A stretch of DNA of 37,743 nucleotides from Stenotrophomonas sp. VV52 (GCF_002893095.1 NZ_KZ622866.1:8438-46180), one strand, 5' to 3'; numbered from the stretch's first letter, positions 15,015 to 23,373 are shown. Notes: generated by a model from the letters alone, not told the origin. Translations and numbers: made by a program.

Positions 15015-18000
15015 GTGCGCGCACGAGCCTGGATGCTGCTGCTCGGCCTGACGGTCTCCCTGCCTGCATGGGCAGGGGGCCTACGGGTGGAGGTGGTAAC
15101 GAATGACTTCATCATGCCTGCGAAGATTGTGGCGGTTGATGCCCTGATGGCACCTGAGGGCGTACGCGTCGAGCACCGGCTGGTGGGCGGTGGGCGTGCG
15201 TTGCCCGACGGATGGCCGGCAGGCGTCGACCTGGTCATCGTCGACAGTCCCAGACCCTCGGATGCCGAGCAGGTCATGGCATCGATCAGGCCCGCGCTTT
15301 TGCGCGGGCAGACGCCCTGGGTGCAAGTGGGTGGCGGACCGCCCGCATCGGCGGGTCTGGACACCGGCCACGCACGCCGCGTGGCCAGCTATTACGCCAA
15401 TGGTGGCGAGTACAACTTCAGGGCGCTGGGCGAATGGCTCCGCCGATGGGCCGTGCAGGACCCCGCGCTCGACAGCGTTCGCACGCCACGCGTACTCCCC
15501 GCCGTCGGCTACTACGCTGGGCTTGGCCAGCCAGCGTCTGACAATCAGCTGGAGTTGGAAGATGTCTGGGAGAAGGCTGGGCAAGCTGCCTGGCCGCGCG
15601 TAGCGGTGATCATCGCCGCCAACAACGTCAGTTCAATGCAGACCCAGGTGGTCGACGCGCTCATCACGGAAGGGCGACGGAAGAAGATTTCCCTTTTCGG
15701 AGTCTGGTACGACCAGGCGCTGGATGATGGACTTCGCAACGCAGTTGCCGCGATCAACGTTTCTGCGGTCGTCAATCTCACCCACCTGCAGAATGGAGCA
15801 GCGCTTTCGCAGGAGTTCGTCGGTCTGAATGTTCCGGTGATACAGGGATTGAACTACCGGCAAGGCAACAGCGAGGAGTGGCGCAACGCGACCAGCGGCG
15901 TCCCGATGTCCCAGATGGCGACATTCGTCGCGCTGCCTGAGACCTGGGGCACGTCGGACCCGACGGTGGTCTCAGCAACAGACAATGGCAGCCTGCAGCC
16001 TATTCCAGAACAGGTGGAGGCTCTCGTCGGCAAGCTTGTCAGGATCGGAAAGCTGCGCACGGTGCCTGTCGCCGACAAACATCTGGCCCTTCTGTTCTGG
16101 AACTCGCCGGATGGAGAGAAGAACCTGTCGGCTTCGCATCTGAATGTGCCGCGCAGTGTCGCCTCACTCCTGCCCAAGCTTCAGGCCGCCGGCTACACCG
16201 TGGCACCTGCCAGTGAGAAGGCGATCATCGAAGGCTCGCAGGCGCTGCTCGGCGGTTACTATCGTCCAGAGACGCTGGAGAATCTTCTTGCACGCGATCT
16301 GGCGGTGGCGCTCCCCTTGGAGCGCTATCAGCGCTGGGTGGCCACGCTTCCACCGGCACGCCGGGCTGAGCTGAACAGTCAGTGGGGTGATCCTGCACGC
16401 AGTCCGTTTGTCCGCACCGTCAACGGCAGGAAGAGCTTCGTGTTACCGCGGCTGCGCCTGGGTAATCTGCTGGTGATGCCACAGCCGCCCAGGGCAGGGC
16501 AGGTGGGCCAGGCCACCCATGATCTGGGTGCAGTCCCCAGCCATTACTACCTGGCGGCCTACCTCTACATTCGTGCTGAGTGGCAGGCGGATGCCATCGT
16601 TCATTTCGGTACGCATGGAACCCAGGAGTGGACGCCTGGCAAGGATCGCGGGCTCTGGGCGGGCGACTATCCATGGCTGACGGTTGGCGACGTTCCCGTC
16701 TTCTACCCGTACATCCAGGACAATATCGGCGAGGCCATGCAGGCCAAACGCCGTGGTCGCGCCGTGGTCGTGAGTCACCAGACGCCTGCATTCGCGCCAT
16801 CGGGGCTTTACGATGAGCTTCGGGACCTGCATCAGCTGGTGCACGAGTACCAGCAGCTCGATGATGGGCAGGTTCGCGACACGACTGCCGCGCAGCTGCA
16901 GGAGCTGGCGCACAGCTCGGGTATCGCCGGCGACATGGGGTGGAGTGCGGTGGACATGCAGTCCCGTTTTCCGGCCTTCCTGCAGGCGTTGCATGATCAC
17001 CTGCACGAACTGGCCCGCCGCCAGCTGCCGCTCGGCCTGCATACGTTCGGAGAGTCCGCTCCTGAAGAACTGCGGTTCATGACGGTGATGCAGCAGCTTG
17101 GCCCGGCCTACCTGGAGGCGCTAGGTCTGGATGCGGAAGAAGCCAACACCGGCGACGCAGAGCAGATCCGTAATGGTCTTCCTTACCAGACACTGCAGAA
17201 GTACCTTCGCGAGGACGAGGTGTCCGTCGAGCACCTGTCAGAAGCAGTGCGAACGCAGCTGAAGCGCGCCCGGCAGCTGGATGCCGCCTTGGTGGACACG
17301 CAGGAAGTCGAATCCTTGTTAAGGGGCCTCGCTGGCGGCTTCGTTCCGCCGGGCGCAGGAGGCGATCCCATTCGTTCGCCTGAGGTGCGCAGTGGTCGGA
17401 ACCTGTACGCGTTCGAGGCTGACCGCCTGCCGACCCGGGCCGCATTTGAAAGCGGGCGGGTGGCACTGGATCAGCTCATTGACGCCTACCGCCAGGAGCA
17501 CGGTGCGGCATTCCCGGAGAAGCTGGCCATCAGTTTGTGGTCCAGCGAAGCCATTCGCCACCTGGGGGTGCTGGAGGCGCAGGTCCTTCATGCGATGGGG
17601 TTGAGGCCGAAATGGAACGACGCCGGCAAGGTCATCGCGCTGGAGATCGTGCCGGACGTAGAGATGAAGCATCCACGCATCGACGTCGTGGTGCAGGCCA
17701 CCAGTGTGTACCGAGACCAGTTCGATCCCTTCCTGCGCATGCTTGCAGATGCGGTGGAACACCTGAGCCGCATGCCGGCCACCGCGTCCAATCCAATCGC
17801 GCGCAACTCCGCCGCGGTCGAGCAGACCCTGCGTCAGCGCGGCATGTCTGCAGAGCAGGCAAGGGCACTCTCGAACCTGCGGGTGTTCAGCAATGCGCCT
17901 GGTGTGTTCGGGAGTGGCCTCGGCCGTGCGGTGCTTGATCGCTCCGAGGGTGCGTCAAAGGACGACGCGACACTGGCGAACGGGTTTCTGGAAAGCCTGC

Positions 18001-18911
18001 AGTATGGCTACGACGCCAAGGGGCGTGCCATTACACTATCGGGCGGCAACCTCTTCGCGGAGCAGCTTCGTGGCGTCCAGGCGGCGGTGCTCTCGCGGTC
18101 TTCCAACGTCAATGGGTTGCTGAGTACGGACCATCCCTTCGAGTACCTGGGCGGGTTGGCCTTGGCTGTGAGGCATCTGGATGGGAAGACGCCCTCGCTG
18201 TTCATTTCGGACCTGCGTGAAGCGGCCCCAAAGACCACGACGGCGACCCGCTTCCTGGCAGACGAGCTCCGTGCCGGCCTGCTCAATCCGGCATGGACGG
18301 CAGCCATGAAAGCGGAGGGCTACGCGGGGACGCTGGAAGTGCTGAAGACCACAGACAATCTGCTGGGCTGGCAGGTCACGGCACCGGGTACCGTGCGCGA
18401 GGCGCAGTGGCAGGCCGTGCACGACACCTATGTCCGCGATGCGAGGGGACAAGGCATCTCGAGCTGGTTCGAACAGGACAATCCCACTGCCCAGGCCCAG
18501 CTCATTGCTCGGCTTCAGGAAGCCATAGCCCGAGGTTATTGGGCGCCGGATGATCTGACGCGCAGGGAGCTTCAGGACCGGCTTGACCAGTTGGCGGCGC
18601 TGACCCGGCCGGATGGCAACGCGACGATCCAGCAACCTTCCCACCTCGGCAGGGCAGGCTACGGAACCTCGCAGGGAACGGGCACTCCCATGCCCGCGGC
18701 CGTAATTCCGGCATCTGCTACGCCCGCGGCAACCCTCCCGGCGCCGGTACCGAGTGTTCGGGGACGCGTCATGCGCCAGACCGCTGCTGCACCGCCTGCC
18801 GAGTCCAGCAACAGCACCTGGCTGGCATTGCTCACGATCCTGATGCTCGTCGCGCTCGGTGCGTGGCTGCAATCCCGATCCCCTGTATCCCCCTCCATGC
18901 AAGAACGATGA
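15015..18911 (+). CDS. Exported, membrane-anchored CobN-like metal chelatase subunit
   Basis: A 1298-residue protein of the CobN / magnesium-chelatase H family. Family blocks are HFGTHGTQEWTPGKDRG (near 537), LWSSEAIRHLGVLEAQVLHAMG (near 838), a HPRIDVVVQ...YRDQFDPFLRMLADAVE block (near 887), SNAPGVFGSGLG (near 960) and a late AQWQAVHDTYVRD. Unlike classical cytoplasmic CobN it opens with a signal peptide (MRARAWMLLLGLTVSLPAWAGG). It ends with a Pro/Ala-rich linker and one membrane helix (TWLALLTILMLVALGAWLQ, about 1267-1285), so the body should lie in the periplasm. No CobS/CobT or BchI/BchD AAA+ partner is nearby. It starts with GTG directly after the receptor stop and is followed by the TolQ-like gene after three bases. 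Insertion or removal of metal in a tetrapyrrole or other chelate is likely; direction and substrate are unknown. Confidence 0.9.
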   Translation: MRARAWMLLLGLTVSLPAWAGGLRVEVVTNDFIMPAKIVAVDALMAPEGVRVEHRLVGGGRALPDGWPAGVDLVIVDSPRPSDAEQVMASIRPALLRGQTPWVQVGGGPPASAGLDTGHARRVASYYANGGEYNFRALGEWLRRWAVQDPALDSVRTPRVLPAVGYYAGLGQPASDNQLELEDVWEKAGQAAWPRVAVIIAANNVSSMQTQVVDALITEGRRKKISLFGVWYDQALDDGLRNAVAAINVSAVVNLTHLQNGAALSQEFVGLNVPVIQGLNYRQGNSEEWRNATSGVPMSQMATFVALPETWGTSDPTVVSATDNGSLQPIPEQVEALVGKLVRIGKLRTVPVADKHLALLFWNSPDGEKNLSASHLNVPRSVASLLPKLQAAGYTVAPASEKAIIEGSQALLGGYYRPETLENLLARDLAVALPLERYQRWVATLPPARRAELNSQWGDPARSPFVRTVNGRKSFVLPRLRLGNLLVMPQPPRAGQVGQATHDLGAVPSHYYLAAYLYIRAEWQADAIVHFGTHGTQEWTPGKDRGLWAGDYPWLTVGDVPVFYPYIQDNIGEAMQAKRRGRAVVVSHQTPAFAPSGLYDELRDLHQLVHEYQQLDDGQVRDTTAAQLQELAHSSGIAGDMGWSAVDMQSRFPAFLQALHDHLHELARRQLPLGLHTFGESAPEELRFMTVMQQLGPAYLEALGLDAEEANTGDAEQIRNGLPYQTLQKYLREDEVSVEHLSEAVRTQLKRARQLDAALVDTQEVESLLRGLAGGFVPPGAGGDPIRSPEVRSGRNLYAFEADRLPTRAAFESGRVALDQLIDAYRQEHGAAFPEKLAISLWSSEAIRHLGVLEAQVLHAMGLRPKWNDAGKVIALEIVPDVEMKHPRIDVVVQATSVYRDQFDPFLRMLADAVEHLSRMPATASNPIARNSAAVEQTLRQRGMSAEQARALSNLRVFSNAPGVFGSGLGRAVLDRSEGASKDDATLANGFLESLQYGYDAKGRAITLSGGNLFAEQLRGVQAAVLSRSSNVNGLLSTDHPFEYLGGLALAVRHLDGKTPSLFISDLREAAPKTTTATRFLADELRAGLLNPAWTAAMKAEGYAGTLEVLKTTDNLLGWQVTAPGTVREAQWQAVHDTYVRDARGQGISSWFEQDNPTAQAQLIARLQEAIARGYWAPDDLTRRELQDRLDQLAALTRPDGNATIQQPSHLGRAGYGTSQGTGTPMPAAVIPASATPAATLPAPVPSVRGRVMRQTAAAPPAESSNSTWLALLTILMLVALGAWLQSRSPVSPSMQER

Positions 18912-18914
18912 CCC

Positions 18915-19391
18915 ATGAATGCCATTGAAAGAACGCTCTACGAGCTCTCCCATATCTTCCTCGCGCCCGTTCTCATGCTGATCCTGGCAGCACTGGCCTA
19001 CGCCTTCGTCGCGCTGGGTGGGTTCCTTTGGGAGGCCTTCAAGCGCTGGCGCGGCCAGTACAACTCGGCGCTGATGCGGTGGCACGCCGGTGCCGGCGGA
19101 ACCACGGATGACGCAGAACTTTGGATACTCAAGCGTCTGGAGCTGCTGCGCATCGTTTCGCGCACTGCGCCCATGCTGGGCTTGGTGGCCACCATGATCC
19201 CGATGGGACCGGCACTGCTGGCCCTGACCAGGAGCGACGCGCAGAGCGTGGGTGAGAATATGGTCGTCGCGTTCTCGTCGGTGATTCTGGCGCTGGTTGC
19301 CGCCAGTCTGACCTTCTTCGTGATGACCATCCGCAGGCGCTGGCTGCTTGAGGAGCTGCGTCACTTTGAACGACAGCAGGAGAACATCTGA
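18915..19391 (+). CDS. MotA/TolQ/ExbB-like proton channel subunit
   Basis: A 158-residue inner-membrane protein with three predicted helices: residues 12-36, 83-104 (RTAPMLGLVATMIPMGPALL) and 115-138 (NMVVAFSSVILALVAASLTFF). The second helix carries the AP-x-x-GL-x-x-T-hydrophobic pattern of ExbB/TolQ/MotA. It is much shorter than ExbB (about 240 residues) because the cytoplasmic loop is small. These proteins form the pentameric part of proton-driven motors with an ExbD-like partner. Here that partner is likely the DUF2149 product, whose ATG overlaps this stop (TGATG). It follows the CobN-like gene by three bases, so one operon. Likely job: energise the CobN-like protein or a receptor (inference). 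Confidence 0.88.
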   Translation: MNAIERTLYELSHIFLAPVLMLILAALAYAFVALGGFLWEAFKRWRGQYNSALMRWHAGAGGTTDDAELWILKRLELLRIVSRTAPMLGLVATMIPMGPALLALTRSDAQSVGENMVVAFSSVILALVAASLTFFVMTIRRRWLLEELRHFERQQENI

Positions 19392-19723
19392 TGCGCTTTC
19401 TCGAAGACGACGAAGCCGACGACCCCATTCTGTCTGTCGTCAACCTGATCGATCTGTTCCTGGTGGTGACCGGCATCCTGATGATCGTCGTCGTCAAGAA
19501 TCCGCTGAATCCGTTCTCTTCGGCCGATGTCACCGTGATCGAGAACCCAGGTCAGGCCGATATGCGGATCACGGTCAAGAAGGGCGAAGAGCTGACCAAA
19601 TACGAGTCGACAGGCGAGATTGGAGAGGGTGGCGGTATCAAGGCCGGCGTGACCTACCGCCTGCCGGACGGCCGGATGGTGTACGTACCAGAGGGGGGCG
19701 TGCCGGAGACGGCAGCGCCCTGA
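19391..19723 (+). CDS. DUF2149 protein, ExbD-like in layout
   Basis: A 110-residue protein of the DUF2149 family, typically found beside CobN-like and TolQ-like genes. A short acidic cytoplasmic N terminus (MRFLEDDEADDPILSVVN) leads into one membrane helix (about residues 14-34, LIDLFLVVTGILMIVV) carrying Asp21. A periplasmic tail of about 75 residues follows (TVKKGEELTKYESTGEIGEG, then YRLPDGRMVYVPEGG). The single helix, the Asp near its cytoplasmic side and the periplasmic tail mirror ExbD/TolR, where this Asp carries protons. I infer that it is the stator partner of the TolQ-like protein. Its stop codon touches the stop codon of the convergent ABC permease gene with no base between. Confidence 0.85.
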   Translation: MRFLEDDEADDPILSVVNLIDLFLVVTGILMIVVVKNPLNPFSSADVTVIENPGQADMRITVKKGEELTKYESTGEIGEGGGIKAGVTYRLPDGRMVYVPEGGVPETAAP

Positions 19724-20995
19724 TCAACGTCCGTCGTCAGCACCCTCGGAGGAGAACGTGGGCGCCTGCAGGTAGTGTACTGCCTCAAACGGGCGATCCT
19801 GGAAGAGGAAGCCATAGTAGAAGTGCCTAAGTTGTGCGTGGTAAGCCCGGATCCGCCCTTGGTACGCAAGGTGCGCGCGCATGTCTGTCTTGGCCATGCG
19901 CGTCAACGCGGCCTGGAGACCCACTGGCGGCAGCAGCCAGCCCAGTCGCGTTGCCGCCTCCGAACGTCGCTCGATGCCCGCGCGGTACGCCGCTGCCATG
20001 GGGGCCACCTCGTCATCGCCGTTCTGATGGAAGGCCAGATACCACTTGTAGTGGAACGCGCTCCCCAGTGGCTTCGAAGCGCTCCATTCGGGATACTTCG
20101 CATAGAACCGTTTCATGGTGTCTTCGCGGGGGATATCCCACGCCCCATTGACCGTCTCACGCTGCGCACGCGCGATCTCCGCGCCTTGTTCCACTGGAAT
20201 GGCGCGTTCAATGACCACGTTTGACAGTGCCGGCAGCACCAGGGCAATCGTCACCCACGCCGCAGCGAGCGTTGCGGCATTCGTCCCTGAACTCCAACCG
20301 CGCCAACCCACCAGAAGCGCGATCAGCAGCCAGAAGGCAAGGTAGACGAGCATCAGCGCCAGGACGCCGGCGATCTGAAGGACCGGAACCCCTTGCTGCA
20401 TCGCTATCGCAGTAAAGGGAGCACCCAACGCGATGCCCAAGGCCGCCAACCGGACAAATGCACGACGTCCATGCAAGGCCATGATGGAGCCTGGCAGGCT
20501 GGCCAGCAGTCGTCCACGCCCAGCTTCACGTTCTGACGATATCAGGTCATGGAACAGGACGATGACAAACAGCGGCGCCAGGAACGTGAGCAGGAATGCG
20601 AAGTCGAAACGTCCTGCCAACGCCAGTTCCGGGTTGAAGGCATCGCCATCGTGAATCTGGGCTTCCAGCCCGAGGGCCCGAACCCGCAGCATGAAAGGAG
20701 CCACGTCACGCATTCCCACGGCGGCGAAGGACAGTGGCGAAGGCGGATTCCAGGTGGGATGGAACGAGTAATAGGCCGCAGTACCGGCATCCTGCGATCC
20801 GCCATGGGCAGCCATGACCGCCTCCATGTCTTCCTGCTGCAGGGCGACGATTCGGCTGATTGCCTCGCGCTGGCTGTCGATCCTCTGCACGCCGGAGACC
20901 AGGCTCGCAATCGTCAATACCACCAGCAATGCCAGACCCGCTGCGGCCACCTTCGAGCGCAGCAGGAGCATCCATTCGTACTTCCAGACGTTCAT
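19724..20995 (-). CDS. ABC-2 type permease with DUF3526, second of pair
   Basis: A 423-residue integral membrane protein starting MNVWKYEWMLLLRSKVAAAG. The first helix (about 16-36) is followed by a large periplasmic segment (about 37-130). A cluster of five helices follows (for example FDFAFLLTFLAPLFVIVLFHDLISSEREAGRGRLL, where the EREAGR turn after the helix is typical of NosY/ABC-2 permeases). A long C-terminal soluble region follows, the DUF3526 pattern. Its start overlaps the stop of the upstream permease (ATGA-type), so one operon with the second permease and the ATPase. The longer open frame upstream of 20995 lies inside the neighbouring gene and is not used. ABC-2 pairs of this kind are usually exporters; substrate unknown. 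Confidence 0.85.
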   Translation of the reverse strand: MNVWKYEWMLLLRSKVAAAGLALLVVLTIASLVSGVQRIDSQREAISRIVALQQEDMEAVMAAHGGSQDAGTAAYYSFHPTWNPPSPLSFAAVGMRDVAPFMLRVRALGLEAQIHDGDAFNPELALAGRFDFAFLLTFLAPLFVIVLFHDLISSEREAGRGRLLASLPGSIMALHGRRAFVRLAALGIALGAPFTAIAMQQGVPVLQIAGVLALMLVYLAFWLLIALLVGWRGWSSGTNAATLAAAWVTIALVLPALSNVVIERAIPVEQGAEIARAQRETVNGAWDIPREDTMKRFYAKYPEWSASKPLGSAFHYKWYLAFHQNGDDEVAPMAAAYRAGIERRSEAATRLGWLLPPVGLQAALTRMAKTDMRAHLAYQGRIRAYHAQLRHFYYGFLFQDRPFEAVHYLQAPTFSSEGADDGR

Positions 20996-22431
20996 CGGGT
21001 CACCTCCAGACGACGGGTGCTCAGCACCAGGGCGAGCAGGCTGGCGATGAGCCACCCCAACAACATCAGCAGGCCGGGCATCATGGCGTGCAGGCCTGCC
21101 GTCCACGATTGCGGTACGTACTCAAAATGCGGAATCTCCTGCCAGTGGGTGCTATCAACCCGCTTGCGCTGATCGGCCCTCGGATCCTTGGCCGTGTCAT
21201 CGGCGTAGCTCACCGCGTCGGCCTGCAGCTGGTTCAGATGCTGGACCATGCGGTAGCGGTGCGCTTCGGCCTGCTCAAGGAAGCGCAGATGCGAAGAGAG
21301 ATCGGTCGCAGCGGCCGCCATCGAGAGCTGCCGCAGCGCGATGGAGGGGCTCAGCGGGGCGAACCGGCCCACGAGCTGGTTCTGGGCGTGTTGCAGCTCC
21401 GCACTGCGCTGGGCGTAGTCGCTGAACAACGCCGACGTGATGCGCTCGCCTTCGACGGCCAACAGGCCTTTGTAGTTCACGGGCAGGTCTTCGATCCGGG
21501 AAACACCGTACTTCGCCAGCACCTGCCTGCGAAACGCTGAAAAGTAGGGATCATCCGGGTTGTGACTGTCACCCAAAGCACGAAGATCGCGGCCGATGCT
21601 TACCTCGGTCTGCAGTCGATCGGGCAGCGCGAACGCGGCATGGGCGATGTCCGGAGCCACGCGCGGCACCAGCAAAGAAGTAACCGCCCAGCCGGCAACA
21701 AGCACCAGCAACGCGTCACGGCGGCGGGACAACAGTGCCGATACCACCGCGATCGCGACGCACCAGCTGCCCAGGTACAGCACGTACCCCAGCATCAAGG
21801 CCGCCGCGACCGCCAGCGATGCCCCGGGAGCCGCTGCCAACACTGCCAGCCCAACAAATGCGGGAAGCATGAACAGCGCCGACACCAGCCACAGGGCCGC
21901 CAGCTTGCCGCACACGATGGCGCGCGCCGTGGCCCCTTGCAGCATGAGCTGACGCAACGTGCCGCGCTCCCGCTCCTCGGCCAACACCCCATGGCCGAGG
22001 AAGATCAACATCAGCGGTGCCAGGATCTGCAGCACGAACGCCGGCGTGAGCTGGCCGAACCGGGTCAGGATCGAGCTCTGCATCACATCGCCGAAGTTGG
22101 CCGAGTTCTGGCGATGGCCCTCCAGGAACATGCTGCTGCCGGTAAAAGGATCGACCCCTGGATCAAAAGCTGCCAGCGCGGTGGGCAACCGGTACACGAA
22201 GTGCCCGTAGTGCACGACGCGGTGCGGATGCCGGTCCGGCTGGGCGTCGAACGCCTCCTGCGCGGCAGCCTGTTGGCGCATCCGGTACTCCGCTGAAGAC
22301 TGCATGTGGTGCGCGGACACCACCGAGGCGGCGATCGCCAGCAGGACGAGCAGCACGATTCCGACCACGGCAGTGCGCCTGCGCACCATGGCGCGCAGTT
22401 CGTTGCGCATGACCAACGACCAGGCACTCAT
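20992..22431 (-). CDS. ABC-2 type permease with DUF3526, first of pair
   Basis: A 479-residue permease starting MSAWSLVMRNELRAMVRRRT. It has a first helix near 22-41, then a periplasmic segment rich in His (AHHMQSSAEY and DRHPHRVVHYGHF, about residues 41-80) that could touch metal, then membrane helices including LAPLMLIFLGHGVLAEERERGTLRQL. The last helix (MPGLLMLLGWLIASLLALVL) ends the protein after a long soluble stretch. It is homologous in plan to the next permease, so the two probably form a heterodimer with the ATPase encoded upstream. Start and stop overlap both neighbours by four bases. Confidence 0.87.
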   Translation of the reverse strand: MSAWSLVMRNELRAMVRRRTAVVGIVLLVLLAIAASVVSAHHMQSSAEYRMRQQAAAQEAFDAQPDRHPHRVVHYGHFVYRLPTALAAFDPGVDPFTGSSMFLEGHRQNSANFGDVMQSSILTRFGQLTPAFVLQILAPLMLIFLGHGVLAEERERGTLRQLMLQGATARAIVCGKLAALWLVSALFMLPAFVGLAVLAAAPGASLAVAAALMLGYVLYLGSWCVAIAVVSALLSRRRDALLVLVAGWAVTSLLVPRVAPDIAHAAFALPDRLQTEVSIGRDLRALGDSHNPDDPYFSAFRRQVLAKYGVSRIEDLPVNYKGLLAVEGERITSALFSDYAQRSAELQHAQNQLVGRFAPLSPSIALRQLSMAAAATDLSSHLRFLEQAEAHRYRMVQHLNQLQADAVSYADDTAKDPRADQRKRVDSTHWQEIPHFEYVPQSWTAGLHAMMPGLLMLLGWLIASLLALVLSTRRLEVTR

Positions 22432-23150
22432 GCCGCGCGTGCCCGTCCGGAAAAGTGGGCATGCAGCGCCGGCAGGTCAAACCGGGCTTTCTCCGACTCG
22501 TAGGCGATCCGGCCACGTTCCAGCACGCCAATCCGGTCAGCGACGTCCACCGCACCCATTAGGTCGTGGGTCACCATGAGGACGGAAGTGCCGCGCGCAC
22601 GTACGGATTCAAGCAGACCATGGAAGTCGGCGCTGGCACCCGGATCCAGGCCGGACGTCGGTTCGTCCAGCAGCAGGACGGGCACCTGGCGCATCAAGGC
22701 GATGGCGATAGCCACCTTCTGGCGCATGCCCTTGGAGAACCGCCCCAGTCGCTGGTGCCAGGCAGCCTCCTGCAGGCCCGCGGTACGCAACGCTTCCACC
22801 AAGGCGTCGCGCGATACCCGCATGCCGCTGAGCGAAAGCAGGTAGTCCGCGTTCTCGACCGCCGTGAGATGTTCGTACAGCGCCACGTTTTCCGGCAGAC
22901 AGGCCAACTGGCTACGTGCACGGGCCGGCTCTACCCAGGGCGTTACCCCAGCTACGAGGACCTGGCCGGCAGTAGGTTTCAGGAAGCCCAGCAGCACCGA
23001 CAACGTCGTTGACTTGCCGGCCCCGTTGCCACCAAGCAGGGCATAGATGCTGGCGGTCTCGACCTGGAGACTGAGATCGGAAAGGACCGGTTTACCGGAA
23101 AACGCCACGCTCAGGGCGCGGACGTCGAGGACAGGAGTAGTGGCGCTCAA
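22428..23150 (-). CDS. ABC transporter ATPase (NosF/CcmA-like)
   Basis: A 240-residue nucleotide-binding protein. Walker A is GGNGAGKSTT near residue 35. The signature-like LGRFSKGMRQKVAIAIAL lies near 130, Walker B with the catalytic Glu is VLLLDEPTSGLDP near 155, and a switch His occurs in MVTHDLMG. It is first in the minus-strand operon and energises the two DUF3526 permeases. The start appears to be TTG at 23150, since no ATG or GTG lies in frame upstream before non-coding sequence and MSATTPVLDVRALSVAF is a normal family start. A candidate Zur box lies about 41-53 bases upstream, so the transporter is probably also induced by zinc starvation. Confidence 0.92.
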   Translation of the reverse strand: MSATTPVLDVRALSVAFSGKPVLSDLSLQVETASIYALLGGNGAGKSTTLSVLLGFLKPTAGQVLVAGVTPWVEPARARSQLACLPENVALYEHLTAVENADYLLSLSGMRVSRDALVEALRTAGLQEAAWHQRLGRFSKGMRQKVAIAIALMRQVPVLLLDEPTSGLDPGASADFHGLLESVRARGTSVLMVTHDLMGAVDVADRIGVLERGRIAYESEKARFDLPALHAHFSGRARAA

Positions 23151-23190
23151 GGTCTTGTGCTCAACAACGAGGGGCCGAGCAATCTACCAC

Positions 23191-23203
23191 GTTATGATAT
23201 GAC
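23191..23203. promoter_or_regulatory. Candidate Zur box 3
   Basis: GTTATGATATGAC matches the Zur core GTTATANTATAAC at 10 of 12 defined positions. It overlaps a longer interrupted palindrome GTTATG-ATATGA-CATAAC at 23191-23208. It lies just upstream of the ATPase gene on the minus strand, in an AT-rich island like the other two sites. Confidence 0.72.
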
Positions 23204-23214
23204 ATAACGTTACA

Positions 23215-23373
23215 TGGTCCGGGCGCTGGGACTGGCAGGCGACCGATCTGTCGACCCAGCGCTGGCGGATGACCCCAGGTGACAAGCCTGATCTTCCGGC
23301 TGTGGAAGCGTGGTTTGCTCGCCTCGAGCGTCGTGCCGGCTTTGCCCAGCACGTTGACAACGGCGTGCCGTGA
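23215..23373 (+). pseudogene. Glutathione S-transferase C-terminal remnant
   Basis: An open stretch of 52 codons without a start reads WSGRWDWQATDLSTQRW, then DKPDLPAVEAWFARLERRAGF and AQHVDNGVP before a stop. The block DLPAVEAWFARLERRAGFAQHV is the usual last helix pair of bacterial glutathione S-transferases. The upstream two-thirds of such a gene is missing and replaced by the Zur-box promoter region. It is the 3' tail of a deleted gene. Confidence 0.6.

Noticed and set aside
16420..17466. Overlapping minus-strand frames within the CobN-like gene
   Set aside because: No protein-like motifs; typical GC-rich antisense open frames.
18036..19364. Long minus-strand open frame (442 codons) opposite the end of the CobN-like gene
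   Set aside because: Low-complexity Arg/Gln/His-rich shadow frame, common opposite GC-rich genes; the plus-strand gene has clear family blocks.
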